From JACRBE01 sp964429005 (GTDB taxonomy: Bacteria; Chlamydiota; Chlamydiia; Chlamydiales; JACRBE01), in the NCBI GenBank assembly GCA_964429005.1, contig CAYSAJ010000029.1, positions 1 through 22,073 on the forward strand: a DNA stretch of 22,073 nucleotides, read 5' to 3'. Shown in pieces: positions 8,301 to 15,034 of this stretch (the first letter of the stretch is position 1; each line of letters begins with the position of its first letter). A program made the translations under genes and the position numbers. The notes beneath the pieces are model-generated. The model searched no databases. It was given only the letters and a program-made list of their open reading frames with translations, and was not told where the DNA came from.

Positions 8301-8319
8301 AGAAAAAGAGCTTCCCAAA

Positions 8320-8877
8320 ATGAAAAAATTGTTTGTTTATGTGATGTTAATTTGCTCAAGCTTTGCTTTTGCTGAGTTCCGCTTAAATGAGGTGGGTGTA
8401 GGATCAGGTTATGCGCAAGGAACCCTCAGAGGACAACATCTTCCTTACGAGGTCGTCCCCGCTTTCATCCACCTTGGATGGTATTTAAATGACGTATTTG
8501 GATTTCCAAGGCACCAAGGAAAATTATCCTTAGTGTTAGAGCCTTTTTACAACCCTATTATTGAGCCTTCTTCATCCGAGGAGGTTGGGTTAGAAGTCAT
8601 GCTCCAATACGCTTATCCGATCATCAAAAAAGTATCCCCATATATAGAAGCAGGTGCAGGTCCCATGTACTTGGGTCTTAGAACAAATGCGCAAGGAGCT
8701 CCAGGGTTTAACTTTTTGGATCAACTCGGTGCAGGCCTTAAAATTGAGTTTACTTCTAGGAATGTTCTTACACTAGGATACCGTTATCGACATATTTCTC
8801 ATGCCAAACTCCGCGGAAAGCCCAATAAAGGGATCGACACCCAAGCAGGGATCGTGATTTATTCCTATCTTCTTTAA
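8320..8877 (+). CDS. PagL-like lipid A 3-O-deacylase / acyloxyacyl hydrolase family outer-membrane protein
   Basis: This 185-residue protein begins with a Sec signal peptide (about 1-18, cleavage after AFA). The rest is an alternating beta-barrel pattern typical of an outer-membrane protein. The PagL family motif is near the C-terminus as YRHISHAKLRGKPNKG, placing His158 and Ser160 of the His-x-Ser catalytic pair. The Asn that usually follows is His, and an Asp (D173) lies roughly where PagL has its catalytic Glu. The enzyme would trim an acyl chain from lipid A and alter endotoxicity. The ATG at 8320 was chosen over an in-frame codon at 8266 because it starts the signal peptide and the earlier codon precedes the terminator hairpin. 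The stop overlaps the opposing DUF2905 stop. Confidence 0.75.
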   Translation: MKKLFVYVMLICSSFAFAEFRLNEVGVGSGYAQGTLRGQHLPYEVVPAFIHLGWYLNDVFGFPRHQGKLSLVLEPFYNPIIEPSSSEEVGLEVMLQYAYPIIKKVSPYIEAGAGPMYLGLRTNAQGAPGFNFLDQLGAGLKIEFTSRNVLTLGYRYRHISHAKLRGKPNKGIDTQAGIVIYSYLL

Positions 8878-9098
8878 GATTTTCGAAGGATGTAAAAGAT
8901 CAGATTAACAATGATCGTGAAAATGAGACTGATTACTATTGAGGTCACAATCGGAAAATAAAAGGAGACTTTTTCTCCTTTTACCTCAATATCACCGGGA
9001 AGCTTTCCAAATGGTATACCAAGGCCTGACAAAAGCCATATAATGACTCCCACAATGAAAATCAGGAGCCCTAAGGCCATGATCCATTTTGCCATCAT
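8874..9098 (-). CDS. DUF2905 family small membrane protein
   Basis: The 74-residue protein has two membrane helices (about 4-26 and 48-70). They flank the family's conserved GLGIPFGKLPGDIEV segment and a short YFPIVTSI strand. Function is unknown. An AAAAAGG SD precedes two consecutive ATG codons; either could start. It follows the BTB gene by 46 bp on the same strand, so the two may be cotranscribed. Its stop codon overlaps the PagL-like stop in a TTAA palindrome. Confidence 0.85.
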   Translation of the reverse strand: MMAKWIMALGLLIFIVGVIIWLLSGLGIPFGKLPGDIEVKGEKVSFYFPIVTSIVISLIFTIIVNLIFYILRKS

Positions 9099-9144
9099 GC
9101 CAACCTTTTTTACTTTTTAAGGTATCAAAAGTATTGGCCTGTGT

Positions 9145-10494
9145 CTATAGAAAAGCAGCTCTGAGCATCTCTAAGGCGATCGCATATTCTCTTTCAGCAG
9201 CCTCTAGCTGTTCTTTGCGCAGTGATTTTATAGCCCTGTGATAAGCTGGAATGGTGCTTGCAGCATGACGAACAGCCATAGCGGCTGTAAAATTATGGGT
9301 GGCTTCAGCTACTCTAACGATATCATCAAAGTGTTCTACAAGACAAGGAAGGGCTCTTTTGCAAGCCTCTCTGAAGAGATCTTGAAAAGGAAATTCTTCA
9401 AAACCAAATTCATCATTATCTTTGATTTGACTCATCAAGAACATTAAAGCATGGATCACAAAATCTTCAATAGCATGATCTCCAATAGAGAAAATGGTTT
9501 CTAATAGGTCACACAGTTCTTTTGGAGTAGGAAGATAATATAAACTGCTAGATAAGGTTTCTGGCGTGAGATCACTAACAATATGATTGACGCAAATTCT
9601 CATTAGATTTTCCATGCCATATTTAGATGTGATGCTTAATAAAGAGAGTTTTTCACTAAATGATAATGAAGATATACCGTCGCTTATGTCTTGTTCATCG
9701 ATCCCATCCATTCCGATTCTTAAAAAAGAGACTAGCACTGTATAGAGCTTTGGATCCAAAGGAATCCGGAGCACAATTTCTAGCTCTGCGGAGCGAGAAC
9801 GTAGATCCTCAGCAAACACTCTAGAATGGGTAGCTACTTTATAGCGAGGCAAGATGGTAGGGGGGACTGCCACGATTTCATGATCACCACAAGGAGGAAG
9901 TTGCTCTCCGCAAATGATCGTAATATCCCCTTCAAGATCAGGATCAGAACGAAATCCCTCTTCCATCATAACTAAAGCTGCTCCACTAGGAATAAAAAGC
10001 ATTCGAGGGAAAATATTGGTTTTGCATCTCTTTAAAGGAACATCATCCAAATTCATTTCTAAATGGACCAAACCATCAAAATAGATAGTTCCATCCAGAT
10101 TGCTTGCTCCAATATCAGCAAGGAGCGGAAAAGTGGATTGCTTTATTAACACCCGGTGCTCAAAACCAGGGCTCAAACGTTCAAGTCGGCTTAGGAAAGC
10201 AGTAATCGTGATGCCGTGCATTCGTTTTAGGCAGTTAGCTAAAATCTTTTGTTCGATGAGAGAAAAATTACAAGTTACACGTAAACAGGCTGTATAGTAG
10301 GAAAAATCGCTCGAAGGGGTGAACACATTAAAAAAGCGCAGAGCTAATTGATTGATCCTAGCTAAAATTTCATTTGTAGCTGCAGAGAGGCTTTCTTCCG
10401 ATTCTTTTGCAGCAGGTGTTCCATATAGTCCAATATGTTCTCGCACAAGGTCATAAGAAGAAGTAAATACATGAGTAATAGATGCATGTGCCAT
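9145..10494 (-). CDS. BTB/POZ-domain protein, putative ubiquitin-pathway effector
   Basis: The 449-residue protein contains a BTB/POZ-like domain at about 188-312. It opens with the EGDITIICG strand, continues with the HSRVFAEDL helix and the LYTVLVSFLRIG helix, and ends with LLSITSKYGMENLMRICVN, the usual A-Y-M-L-C pattern. The Leu-rich helices after it (about 313-410) resemble a BACK-type extension. The N-terminal 180 residues are helical and unrecognised. In eukaryotes BTB-BACK proteins recruit substrates to cullin-3 ubiquitin ligases. BTB families are strikingly expanded in some environmental chlamydiae, so a host-directed adaptor is likely. There is no Sec signal. AGGAAA lies 7 bases before the ATG. 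The domain call is pattern-based, hence moderate confidence. Confidence 0.68.
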   Translation of the reverse strand: MAHASITHVFTSSYDLVREHIGLYGTPAAKESEESLSAATNEILARINQLALRFFNVFTPSSDFSYYTACLRVTCNFSLIEQKILANCLKRMHGITITAFLSRLERLSPGFEHRVLIKQSTFPLLADIGASNLDGTIYFDGLVHLEMNLDDVPLKRCKTNIFPRMLFIPSGAALVMMEEGFRSDPDLEGDITIICGEQLPPCGDHEIVAVPPTILPRYKVATHSRVFAEDLRSRSAELEIVLRIPLDPKLYTVLVSFLRIGMDGIDEQDISDGISSLSFSEKLSLLSITSKYGMENLMRICVNHIVSDLTPETLSSSLYYLPTPKELCDLLETIFSIGDHAIEDFVIHALMFLMSQIKDNDEFGFEEFPFQDLFREACKRALPCLVEHFDDIVRVAEATHNFTAAMAVRHAASTIPAYHRAIKSLRKEQLEAAEREYAIALEMLRAAFL

Positions 10495-10521
10495 AATAAA
10501 TTTCCTATTTTAGGGTGGAAA

Positions 10522-10552
10522 ATTATAACAAGGAATTTCTTATAGATCACAA
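10522..10552 (-). promoter_or_regulatory. Predicted promoter of the BTB gene
   Basis: On the minus strand a perfect TATAAT (10522-10527) lies 19 bases downstream of TTGTGA (10547-10552). Transcription would start about 20 bases before the BTB start codon, leaving room for the AGGAAA SD. The spacer is slightly long. Confidence 0.45.
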
Positions 10553-10601
10553 TTAAAATAGAGACTTAACTATTTTTTCCTTAAGACAAAAGCACACTTT
10601 C

Positions 10602-10607
10602 TATAAA
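10602..10607 (+). promoter_or_regulatory. Possible -10 element of the riboswitch transcript
   Basis: TATAAA lies 15 bases after TTAAGA (10581-10586), a poor -35. If used, transcription would start near 10614, immediately before the TPP riboswitch core. The spacing is short and the call tentative. Confidence 0.3.
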
Positions 10608-10615
10608 CTAATACC

Positions 10616-10707
10616 AATCGCCAGGGGTGCTCAAACAAGAGCTGAGAAAATCAAAGAAAGATTTAACCCTCGAACCTGAACTAGATCATGCTAGCGTAGG
10701 AAGTGTG
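10616..10707 (+). promoter_or_regulatory. TPP riboswitch (THI element)
   Basis: The conserved core is present in order: AGGGGTGC (10623-10630), a GCTC/GAGC hairpin, CTGAGA (10642-10647), an optional AAATC/GATTT hairpin, ACCCT (10665-10669) pairing back to the GGGGT, GAACCTGA (10671-10678), and a CTAG/CTAG stem leading into GCGTAGGAAGT. Substitution of CTAG/CTAG for the usual CTGG/CCAG is a compensatory change, good evidence for the fold. It senses thiamine pyrophosphate. AGGAAG at 10698-10703, in the conserved 3' strand, is 8 bases from the symporter ATG and is probably its SD, so ligand binding should block translation directly. The closing P1 stem is unclear: the only perfect 7-base partner of AAGTGTG (10701-10707) is CACACTT at 10593-10599, too far upstream for a standard fold. 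Confidence 0.93.
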
Positions 10708-10711
10708 AAAG

Positions 10712-11941
10712 ATGAAACTTTCTTATAAAATTTCCTTATTTTTAGGAAATATTCTCGATCATTTTGATAAGGCTCTTTATGGCCTTTTAGTCCCTTTTTT
10801 AGCGCCTCTGTTTTTTCCAGGGGATGAAACGATGAACGCTTATGCAGCTCTATTTTTCCCCATAGGATTTTTAGCAAGGCCCCTAGGAGCTCTTTTTATG
10901 GGATGGATGGGAGATCAGTTTTCTGAAGAAAGGGCTCTTTGGATTTCTTTGCACGGAATATGCATAACTACGACTCTCATGGGCTTTTTGCCCACAAGTG
11001 CTCAGATGGGGTCCCTTTCATATGTTTTTTTGTTAATTTTAAGGGCTCTACTTTCCTTTTTTTCTGCAGGGGAAGCGATTGGCGCTTTTCTAATTTTAAT
11101 TAAAGACCTAGCAGCAAAAAAGAAATCACTTTGGGCAAGTCTCTTTGAAGCCTCTGGGATCTTGGGCACTTTTATGGCCATCGTATCTATTGCCCTTTTA
11201 TCCCACTATCATAAGGTCGAATTTTTATGGCGAGCCCTTTTCATGATCAGCGGCATCTTTTCTTTTTATAGTATTTTGCTTCGGAGAAAGATAATGAATG
11301 AGCCTCTAAAAATATATCAAAAGCCTATGGAAATGATCCACCTCATCGTCAAAAAGTGGAAAATGCTCCTTATTTTATCTACTTTAGGAGGCTTTTCCTA
11401 TGTGAATTATGAAGTGGTCATGGCGCTCATGAATCTGTTTTTTTCGTTAAAGGGCAACCACACTTATGAATCGATGCTTTGGATGAGCGCCATATTACTT
11501 CTCGTAGATATCATCCTTTTGCCCATATTTGGATATATAGGAGAAAAAATCGGTAAATATCCTCTACTTATAGGATCTTTAGTAGCCTATATGGTTTTAG
11601 CGCCCTTTTGGGGTTATTTTCTGAGACAGCCTGAACTGATCACACTGCTAGTTGTAAGGACAGCCTTAGTTGTGATTGGTGTCGCATTTTGTTCTTCACT
11701 TAAATTGCAACTGTTAGAAATGACCAAGGGAGAATCTCCCTATCTGCTTTTAGCTCTTTCAAAGGCCATAGCAGCTCAGTGCATAGGACATCCAACGATC
11801 TATTTCTCATTGAAGCTCATGCAAATCCGAAACTCACCGGCACTTTTTCTGATTTATCCTTTTGGATTAGCTCTCATTTCTCTCTTAATTCTCATTAAAG
11901 AGTTCCAAAAGAAAAAGATTGAGAAAATGGCATCGGTGTGA
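10712..11941 (+). CDS. MFS metabolite:H+ symporter, probable thiamine or thiamine-precursor importer
   Basis: The 409-residue, roughly 12-helix inner-membrane protein belongs to the major facilitator superfamily, close to the metabolite:H+ symporter (ProP-like) group. TM1 contains the acidic motif DHFDKALYG. The loop after TM2 has the signature ARPLGALFMGWMGD, with the conserved Arg, Gly and Asp. By sequence alone the substrate could be an osmolyte or carboxylate. The upstream TPP riboswitch instead points to uptake of thiamine, its phosphate or a precursor moiety. The ATG at 10712 is set by AGGAAG within the riboswitch. The start codon also sits in the loop of a small GAAAG/CTTTC hairpin (10707-10722). 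The FMN reductase follows by 29 bp, probably on the same mRNA. Confidence 0.85.
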   Translation: MKLSYKISLFLGNILDHFDKALYGLLVPFLAPLFFPGDETMNAYAALFFPIGFLARPLGALFMGWMGDQFSEERALWISLHGICITTTLMGFLPTSAQMGSLSYVFLLILRALLSFFSAGEAIGAFLILIKDLAAKKKSLWASLFEASGILGTFMAIVSIALLSHYHKVEFLWRALFMISGIFSFYSILLRRKIMNEPLKIYQKPMEMIHLIVKKWKMLLILSTLGGFSYVNYEVVMALMNLFFSLKGNHTYESMLWMSAILLLVDIILLPIFGYIGEKIGKYPLLIGSLVAYMVLAPFWGYFLRQPELITLLVVRTALVVIGVAFCSSLKLQLLEMTKGESPYLLLALSKAIAAQCIGHPTIYFSLKLMQIRNSPALFLIYPFGLALISLLILIKEFQKKKIEKMASV

Positions 11942-11970
11942 ATAATTCATCCTTCCAACAGGAGATTATT

Positions 11971-12528
11971 ATGAAATTCCTCGTCTTAGGTGCTTCTCTG
12001 AGAAAAGATTCACTCAATGTAAAACTCAGTCATGTCATCGAAAACATCTTGAAACAAGAAGGTCATCATGTTTCATCTGTCTCTTTTTTATCTCTTGATG
12101 TTCCACTCTACAATGAGGATGTTCAAAACGTCGGATTCCCCGAAGGAGTAAAAAAATATGGAGAGCTACTCCAGGAAGCAGATGGGTGGATTATCTGCAG
12201 TCCAGAATATAATTTTTCAGTCCCTGGAACCGTGAAGAACTTTATCGATTGGCTCTCTAGATTAAAACCCAACCCTTTTTCAGGAAAACAGATTTTTCTA
12301 GCTTCAGCATCACCTGGGTTAGTAGGCGGAAATAGAGGATTGTGGCATTTAAGGGTTCCCCTAGAAGCATGCAAAGGATTTGTGTATCCCACTATGTTTT
12401 CTATTCCAAAAGCTCATGAAGCGTTTGATGAAAAGGGTCATCTCAAAGATGCATCCACTTTAGATAGGCTTGCTTTGGCCATAAAAGATTTTAATAGCCA
12501 CGTTGAAAGAAATCTCCGTTCATCATAA
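11971..12528 (+). CDS. NADPH-dependent FMN reductase family flavoprotein
   Basis: The 185-residue flavodoxin-like protein starts with a first strand and phosphate loop (FLVLGASLRKDS). It carries the family motif SPEYNFSVPGTVKNFIDW, which binds the flavin, and a later GGNRGLWHLR loop. Members reduce FMN, quinones, chromate or azo compounds with NAD(P)H. AGGAG at 11960-11964 places the start at this ATG; the longer GTG-initiated reading that overlaps the symporter stop is unlikely. It is downstream of the thiamine-regulated symporter, but a direct role in thiamine metabolism is not evident. Its last 91 bases overlap the opposing lipid kinase gene. Confidence 0.85.
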   Translation: MKFLVLGASLRKDSLNVKLSHVIENILKQEGHHVSSVSFLSLDVPLYNEDVQNVGFPEGVKKYGELLQEADGWIICSPEYNFSVPGTVKNFIDWLSRLKPNPFSGKQIFLASASPGLVGGNRGLWHLRVPLEACKGFVYPTMFSIPKAHEAFDEKGHLKDASTLDRLALAIKDFNSHVERNLRSS

Positions 12529-13469
12529 ATGACCTGAAGAGAAGATGGTTTGATGGTGATGGCAACATCACCATGGATATGTTTCGGCTCACCATCTATA
12601 TGGAAAGGTGCGGGAGGATTTTGAAAAATCACCTCTTTACAACGAATAGTTTCTATATAGCGAGAGTTGTCAATTCTTTTGTTGATCAAGTCGAATAATA
12701 TTTTGGGGGTGGCATGAGGGGGAAATGTCCGAAAAATCAGCATGTCTAAATAGCCATCATCGATTTGTGCTTTTGGGGCTATGTAGATGTTGTTCCCATA
12801 TTGGCCAGAATTGGCGAAGCAGATTAAAAAAGCTTTCTGTTTGTATAGCTTTCCATCAATCATGAAAGTGTACTCTTGAGGGCGATAGGTAGGAAAGTGA
12901 TGGGCTATAATTTGAAGATAGGAAAGCAAACCTCTTCGGCCATAGTTAGAGAACTCTAAACTCACCTCAGCATCAAAACCTATTCCTGCCAGATTTATAA
13001 ACTGTTCATCATTGATGCGAACCGTGTCAATCGCCTTAGTTTTTAGTCGATTGAGACAAAAAATGGCCCGTTTGTAATTGATTGGAATATTTAGGTGCCG
13101 AGCAAGGCCATTCCCAGAACCTGTAGGAATAATACCCAAAATCGTTTTAGTTCCAATAAGACCTTGAGCTACCTCATTCACAGAGCCATCGCCACCAACG
13201 GCTACCACAATCTCAACACCCTCTTCAGCAGCTTGCCTTGCGAGCACTTTGGCATGCATAGGTCCCTTAGTATAAGCAATTCTATGAGCGAAAGTTTCTT
13301 TGCAAAGATGGCGTTCAATTAAGCTTTCTATTTTCTTCTTTCTAGAAGTTCCTGAGATAGGATTGATAATAAATAATATTTTTCTTTTTACTTTTACAAT
13401 GAGGCTAGGAGAGATTTTCTTTTTATTAAAAAAATAAAAAATTTTTTCTATAAAAGATATAAAGTTCAT
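12438..13469 (-). CDS. Diacylglycerol kinase-family lipid kinase (YegS/DgkB type)
   Basis: The 343-residue protein has the DAGK catalytic signature: IINPISGTSRKKK (35-47), the nucleotide-binding VGGDGSVNEV (91-100), PTGSGNGLAR (115-124) and the C-terminal FHIDGEP element. It would phosphorylate diacylglycerol or another lipid alcohol with ATP at the membrane. About 25 residues precede the catalytic domain, so a later start is possible; no clear SD is seen before the ATG. The final 29 residues, after the usual family end, are encoded entirely within the convergent overlap with the FMN reductase gene. It is divergent from the cyclase-family gene across about 59 bp. Confidence 0.87.
   Translation of the reverse strand: MNFISFIEKIFYFFNKKKISPSLIVKVKRKILFIINPISGTSRKKKIESLIERHLCKETFAHRIAYTKGPMHAKVLARQAAEEGVEIVVAVGGDGSVNEVAQGLIGTKTILGIIPTGSGNGLARHLNIPINYKRAIFCLNRLKTKAIDTVRINDEQFINLAGIGFDAEVSLEFSNYGRRGLLSYLQIIAHHFPTYRPQEYTFMIDGKLYKQKAFLICFANSGQYGNNIYIAPKAQIDDGYLDMLIFRTFPPHATPKILFDLINKRIDNSRYIETIRCKEVIFQNPPAPFHIDGEPKHIHGDVAITIKPSSLQVIYDERRFLSTWLLKSFMAKASLSKVDASLR
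12553..12574 (+). repeat. 9-bp inverted repeat with GCAA tetraloop inside the lipid kinase gene
   Basis: ATGGTGATG (12553-12561) and CATCACCAT (12566-12574) are perfect complements around GCAA, a GNRA-type loop. It lies 25 bases after the FMN reductase stop, within the opposing coding region for HGDVAIT. There is no T-run. It could stabilise the 3' end of the plus-strand transcript or be a chance coding palindrome. Confidence 0.5.
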
Positions 13470-13528
13470 TGTGTTATTTGTGCTTTTTTCTTAGTGTAAC
13501 TAAGAGCATATTTAAACTCTATCGTCGC

Positions 13529-14239
13529 ATGAAACTTCAAGATTTAACGAATTATGATTGGGTTGATTTAACTCATACACTGCATCCCGGTGTTCCAACT
13601 TGGAACGGCTCTTGTGGTTTCCATCAGAAAATGGTTCTCGATTACGATTCGGGATTAAGGGTTTTTAAAGTGGACATGCATGCGGGAGTGGGAACTCATA
13701 TAGATGCCCCTGCCCACTTTAAAGAGGGCATCGGTTGTGATATTTCAGAGATTCCTTTAAAAAACTGTTTTGGACCTCTCTGTGTAATTAATCTAAAAAA
13801 TCGAACTTCACCTCATCTTTTTGTTCAAATAGAAGATATCGAGAATTATGAAAAAAACTATGGAAGGATCCCTGAGGGAGCTTTTGTCGTTGCTGATACT
13901 GGATGGGCTAGATTTTGGTCTCAGCCTGAAAAATACCGCAATCCCGATTCAAATGGAAAAATGAATTTCCCTGGATTTTCAAGTTCCTCGATAGATCATC
14001 TCCACCAAAGAAATATTCATGGAATCGGAATCGACACACTTTCTCCAGATGGGTCTTCAGATTCCTTTCCCGTACATCAGAAGATTTTAGGAGAAAAAAA
14101 AATCATTTTGGAAAATCTTACCAATCTCGATAAAGTGCCTCTAACAGGAGCGTACTTGTTTTTTCTGCCCCCAAAAATTTTTGAAGCTACTGAAGCAGTT
14201 GTTAGAGTCGTAGCATTTTGTCCAAAACACAACCATTGA
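13529..14239 (+). CDS. Cyclase / kynurenine formamidase-like metal-dependent hydrolase
   Basis: The 236-residue protein matches the cyclase family (PF04199), which includes kynurenine formamidase (KynB) and isatin hydrolase. It has an early WVDLTHTLHPGVPTW strand and the metal site GVGTHIDAPAHF (His57, Asp59, His63). Later come VADTGWARFW and the C-terminal KILGEKKIILENLTNL. These enzymes hydrolyse amide or lactam bonds using Zn or Mn. Compared with the usual HxGTHxDxPxH, the first His is displaced (His51, with Gly53 at the expected place). The ATG at 13529 begins the conserved domain; the earlier in-frame TTG at 13469 adds an unconserved stretch. The dienelactone-hydrolase-like gene follows by 7 bp, so they form an operon. 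No tryptophan-degradation genes are nearby, so the substrate is open. Confidence 0.82.
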   Translation: MKLQDLTNYDWVDLTHTLHPGVPTWNGSCGFHQKMVLDYDSGLRVFKVDMHAGVGTHIDAPAHFKEGIGCDISEIPLKNCFGPLCVINLKNRTSPHLFVQIEDIENYEKNYGRIPEGAFVVADTGWARFWSQPEKYRNPDSNGKMNFPGFSSSSIDHLHQRNIHGIGIDTLSPDGSSDSFPVHQKILGEKKIILENLTNLDKVPLTGAYLFFLPPKIFEATEAVVRVVAFCPKHNH

Positions 14240-14246
14240 GAGATCT

Positions 14247-14957
14247 ATGTATAAAAACGAAATCGAATATTTTGATGAGAAGCATCGTTTAGAAGCAACA
14301 ATGTACTCAATAGATCCTTCTCAAAAAAAAGGCGCAGTCATTTTAATTCATGCTTGGCAAGGAAAAAATGAGGAAGTTTGTAAAAGAGCTGAAGAGGTCG
14401 CAAAAATGGGCTACCACGCTTATGCTATCGATGTATATGGCAAAGGAATTCTCGGCAAAACCTCCGAAGAGTGTGAAAAATTAATGAATCCTTTCATCGA
14501 AGATCGTAAAAAACTTAAAAAACGTCTTCTAGCAGCGGTACACTTTGTGAAAAACCAACACCAAGTCGATAGCAGAAAAATCGCGGTAATGGGATTTTGC
14601 TTTGGTGGACTTTGTGCTTTAGATATTGCCCGTAGCGGTGAAAAGATCAATGGTGCAGTTTCATTTCATGGACTTCTTCACCCCCCAAAAATTCCTCAAG
14701 CTTCCCAAATAGATTGTTCCATTTTGGCTTTGCATGGAGATCTCGATCCTCTTGTTTCCAAAGATCAAATCGAAGATTTTAAAAAAGAAATGAGTGAAAA
14801 AAAAGCAAACTGGGAATTTATCATTTACGGAAATACGCATCATGCATTTACAAACCCTCATGCACAGGATGAAAGTAGTGGTCTTCTCTATAATAAATGC
14901 GCCGAAAAAAGATCGTTTGAAAGACTAGAGTCTTTCCTTCATGAAATACTAAATTAA
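14247..14957 (+). CDS. Dienelactone hydrolase family protein
   Basis: The 236-residue alpha/beta hydrolase has the family's cysteine nucleophile in GFCFGG (Cys118), the acid in HGDLDPLV (Asp167) and the base in THHAFT (His199). Length and motif spacing are normal. The prototype opens dienelactone rings in chloroaromatic degradation, but most bacterial members act on unknown esters or lactones. It lies 7 bp after the cyclase-family gene, so the two hydrolases probably act on related compounds. It is followed by a hairpin terminator. Confidence 0.88.
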   Translation: MYKNEIEYFDEKHRLEATMYSIDPSQKKGAVILIHAWQGKNEEVCKRAEEVAKMGYHAYAIDVYGKGILGKTSEECEKLMNPFIEDRKKLKKRLLAAVHFVKNQHQVDSRKIAVMGFCFGGLCALDIARSGEKINGAVSFHGLLHPPKIPQASQIDCSILALHGDLDPLVSKDQIEDFKKEMSEKKANWEFIIYGNTHHAFTNPHAQDESSGLLYNKCAEKRSFERLESFLHEILN

Positions 14958-14992
14958 AAAAAAACCTAGACATTGCTAAAAAATCTCTTTAT

Positions 14993-15014
14993 ACCATCAA
15001 AATGGTGATTTTTT
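14993..15014 (+). terminator. Rho-independent terminator after the dienelactone hydrolase gene
   Basis: ACCAT (14993-14997) and ATGGT (15002-15006) form a 5-bp stem with a CAAA loop. GATTTTTT follows. The stem is short, but the T-run and position support it. Confidence 0.6.
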
Positions 15015-15034
15015 AACCAGGTTATAGGAATTTT

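Noticed and set aside
8266..8319. Longer N-terminus for the PagL-like protein from an in-frame codon at 8266
   Set aside because: It precedes the terminator hairpin at 8272-8293 and would bury the signal peptide that begins at 8320.
11938..11970. GTG start for the FMN reductase overlapping the symporter stop
   Set aside because: A good AGGAG lies just before the ATG at 11971, where the conserved flavodoxin strand begins.
13469..13528. TTG start for the cyclase-family gene
   Set aside because: The extra 20 residues are not family-like and the ATG at 13529 starts the conserved region.
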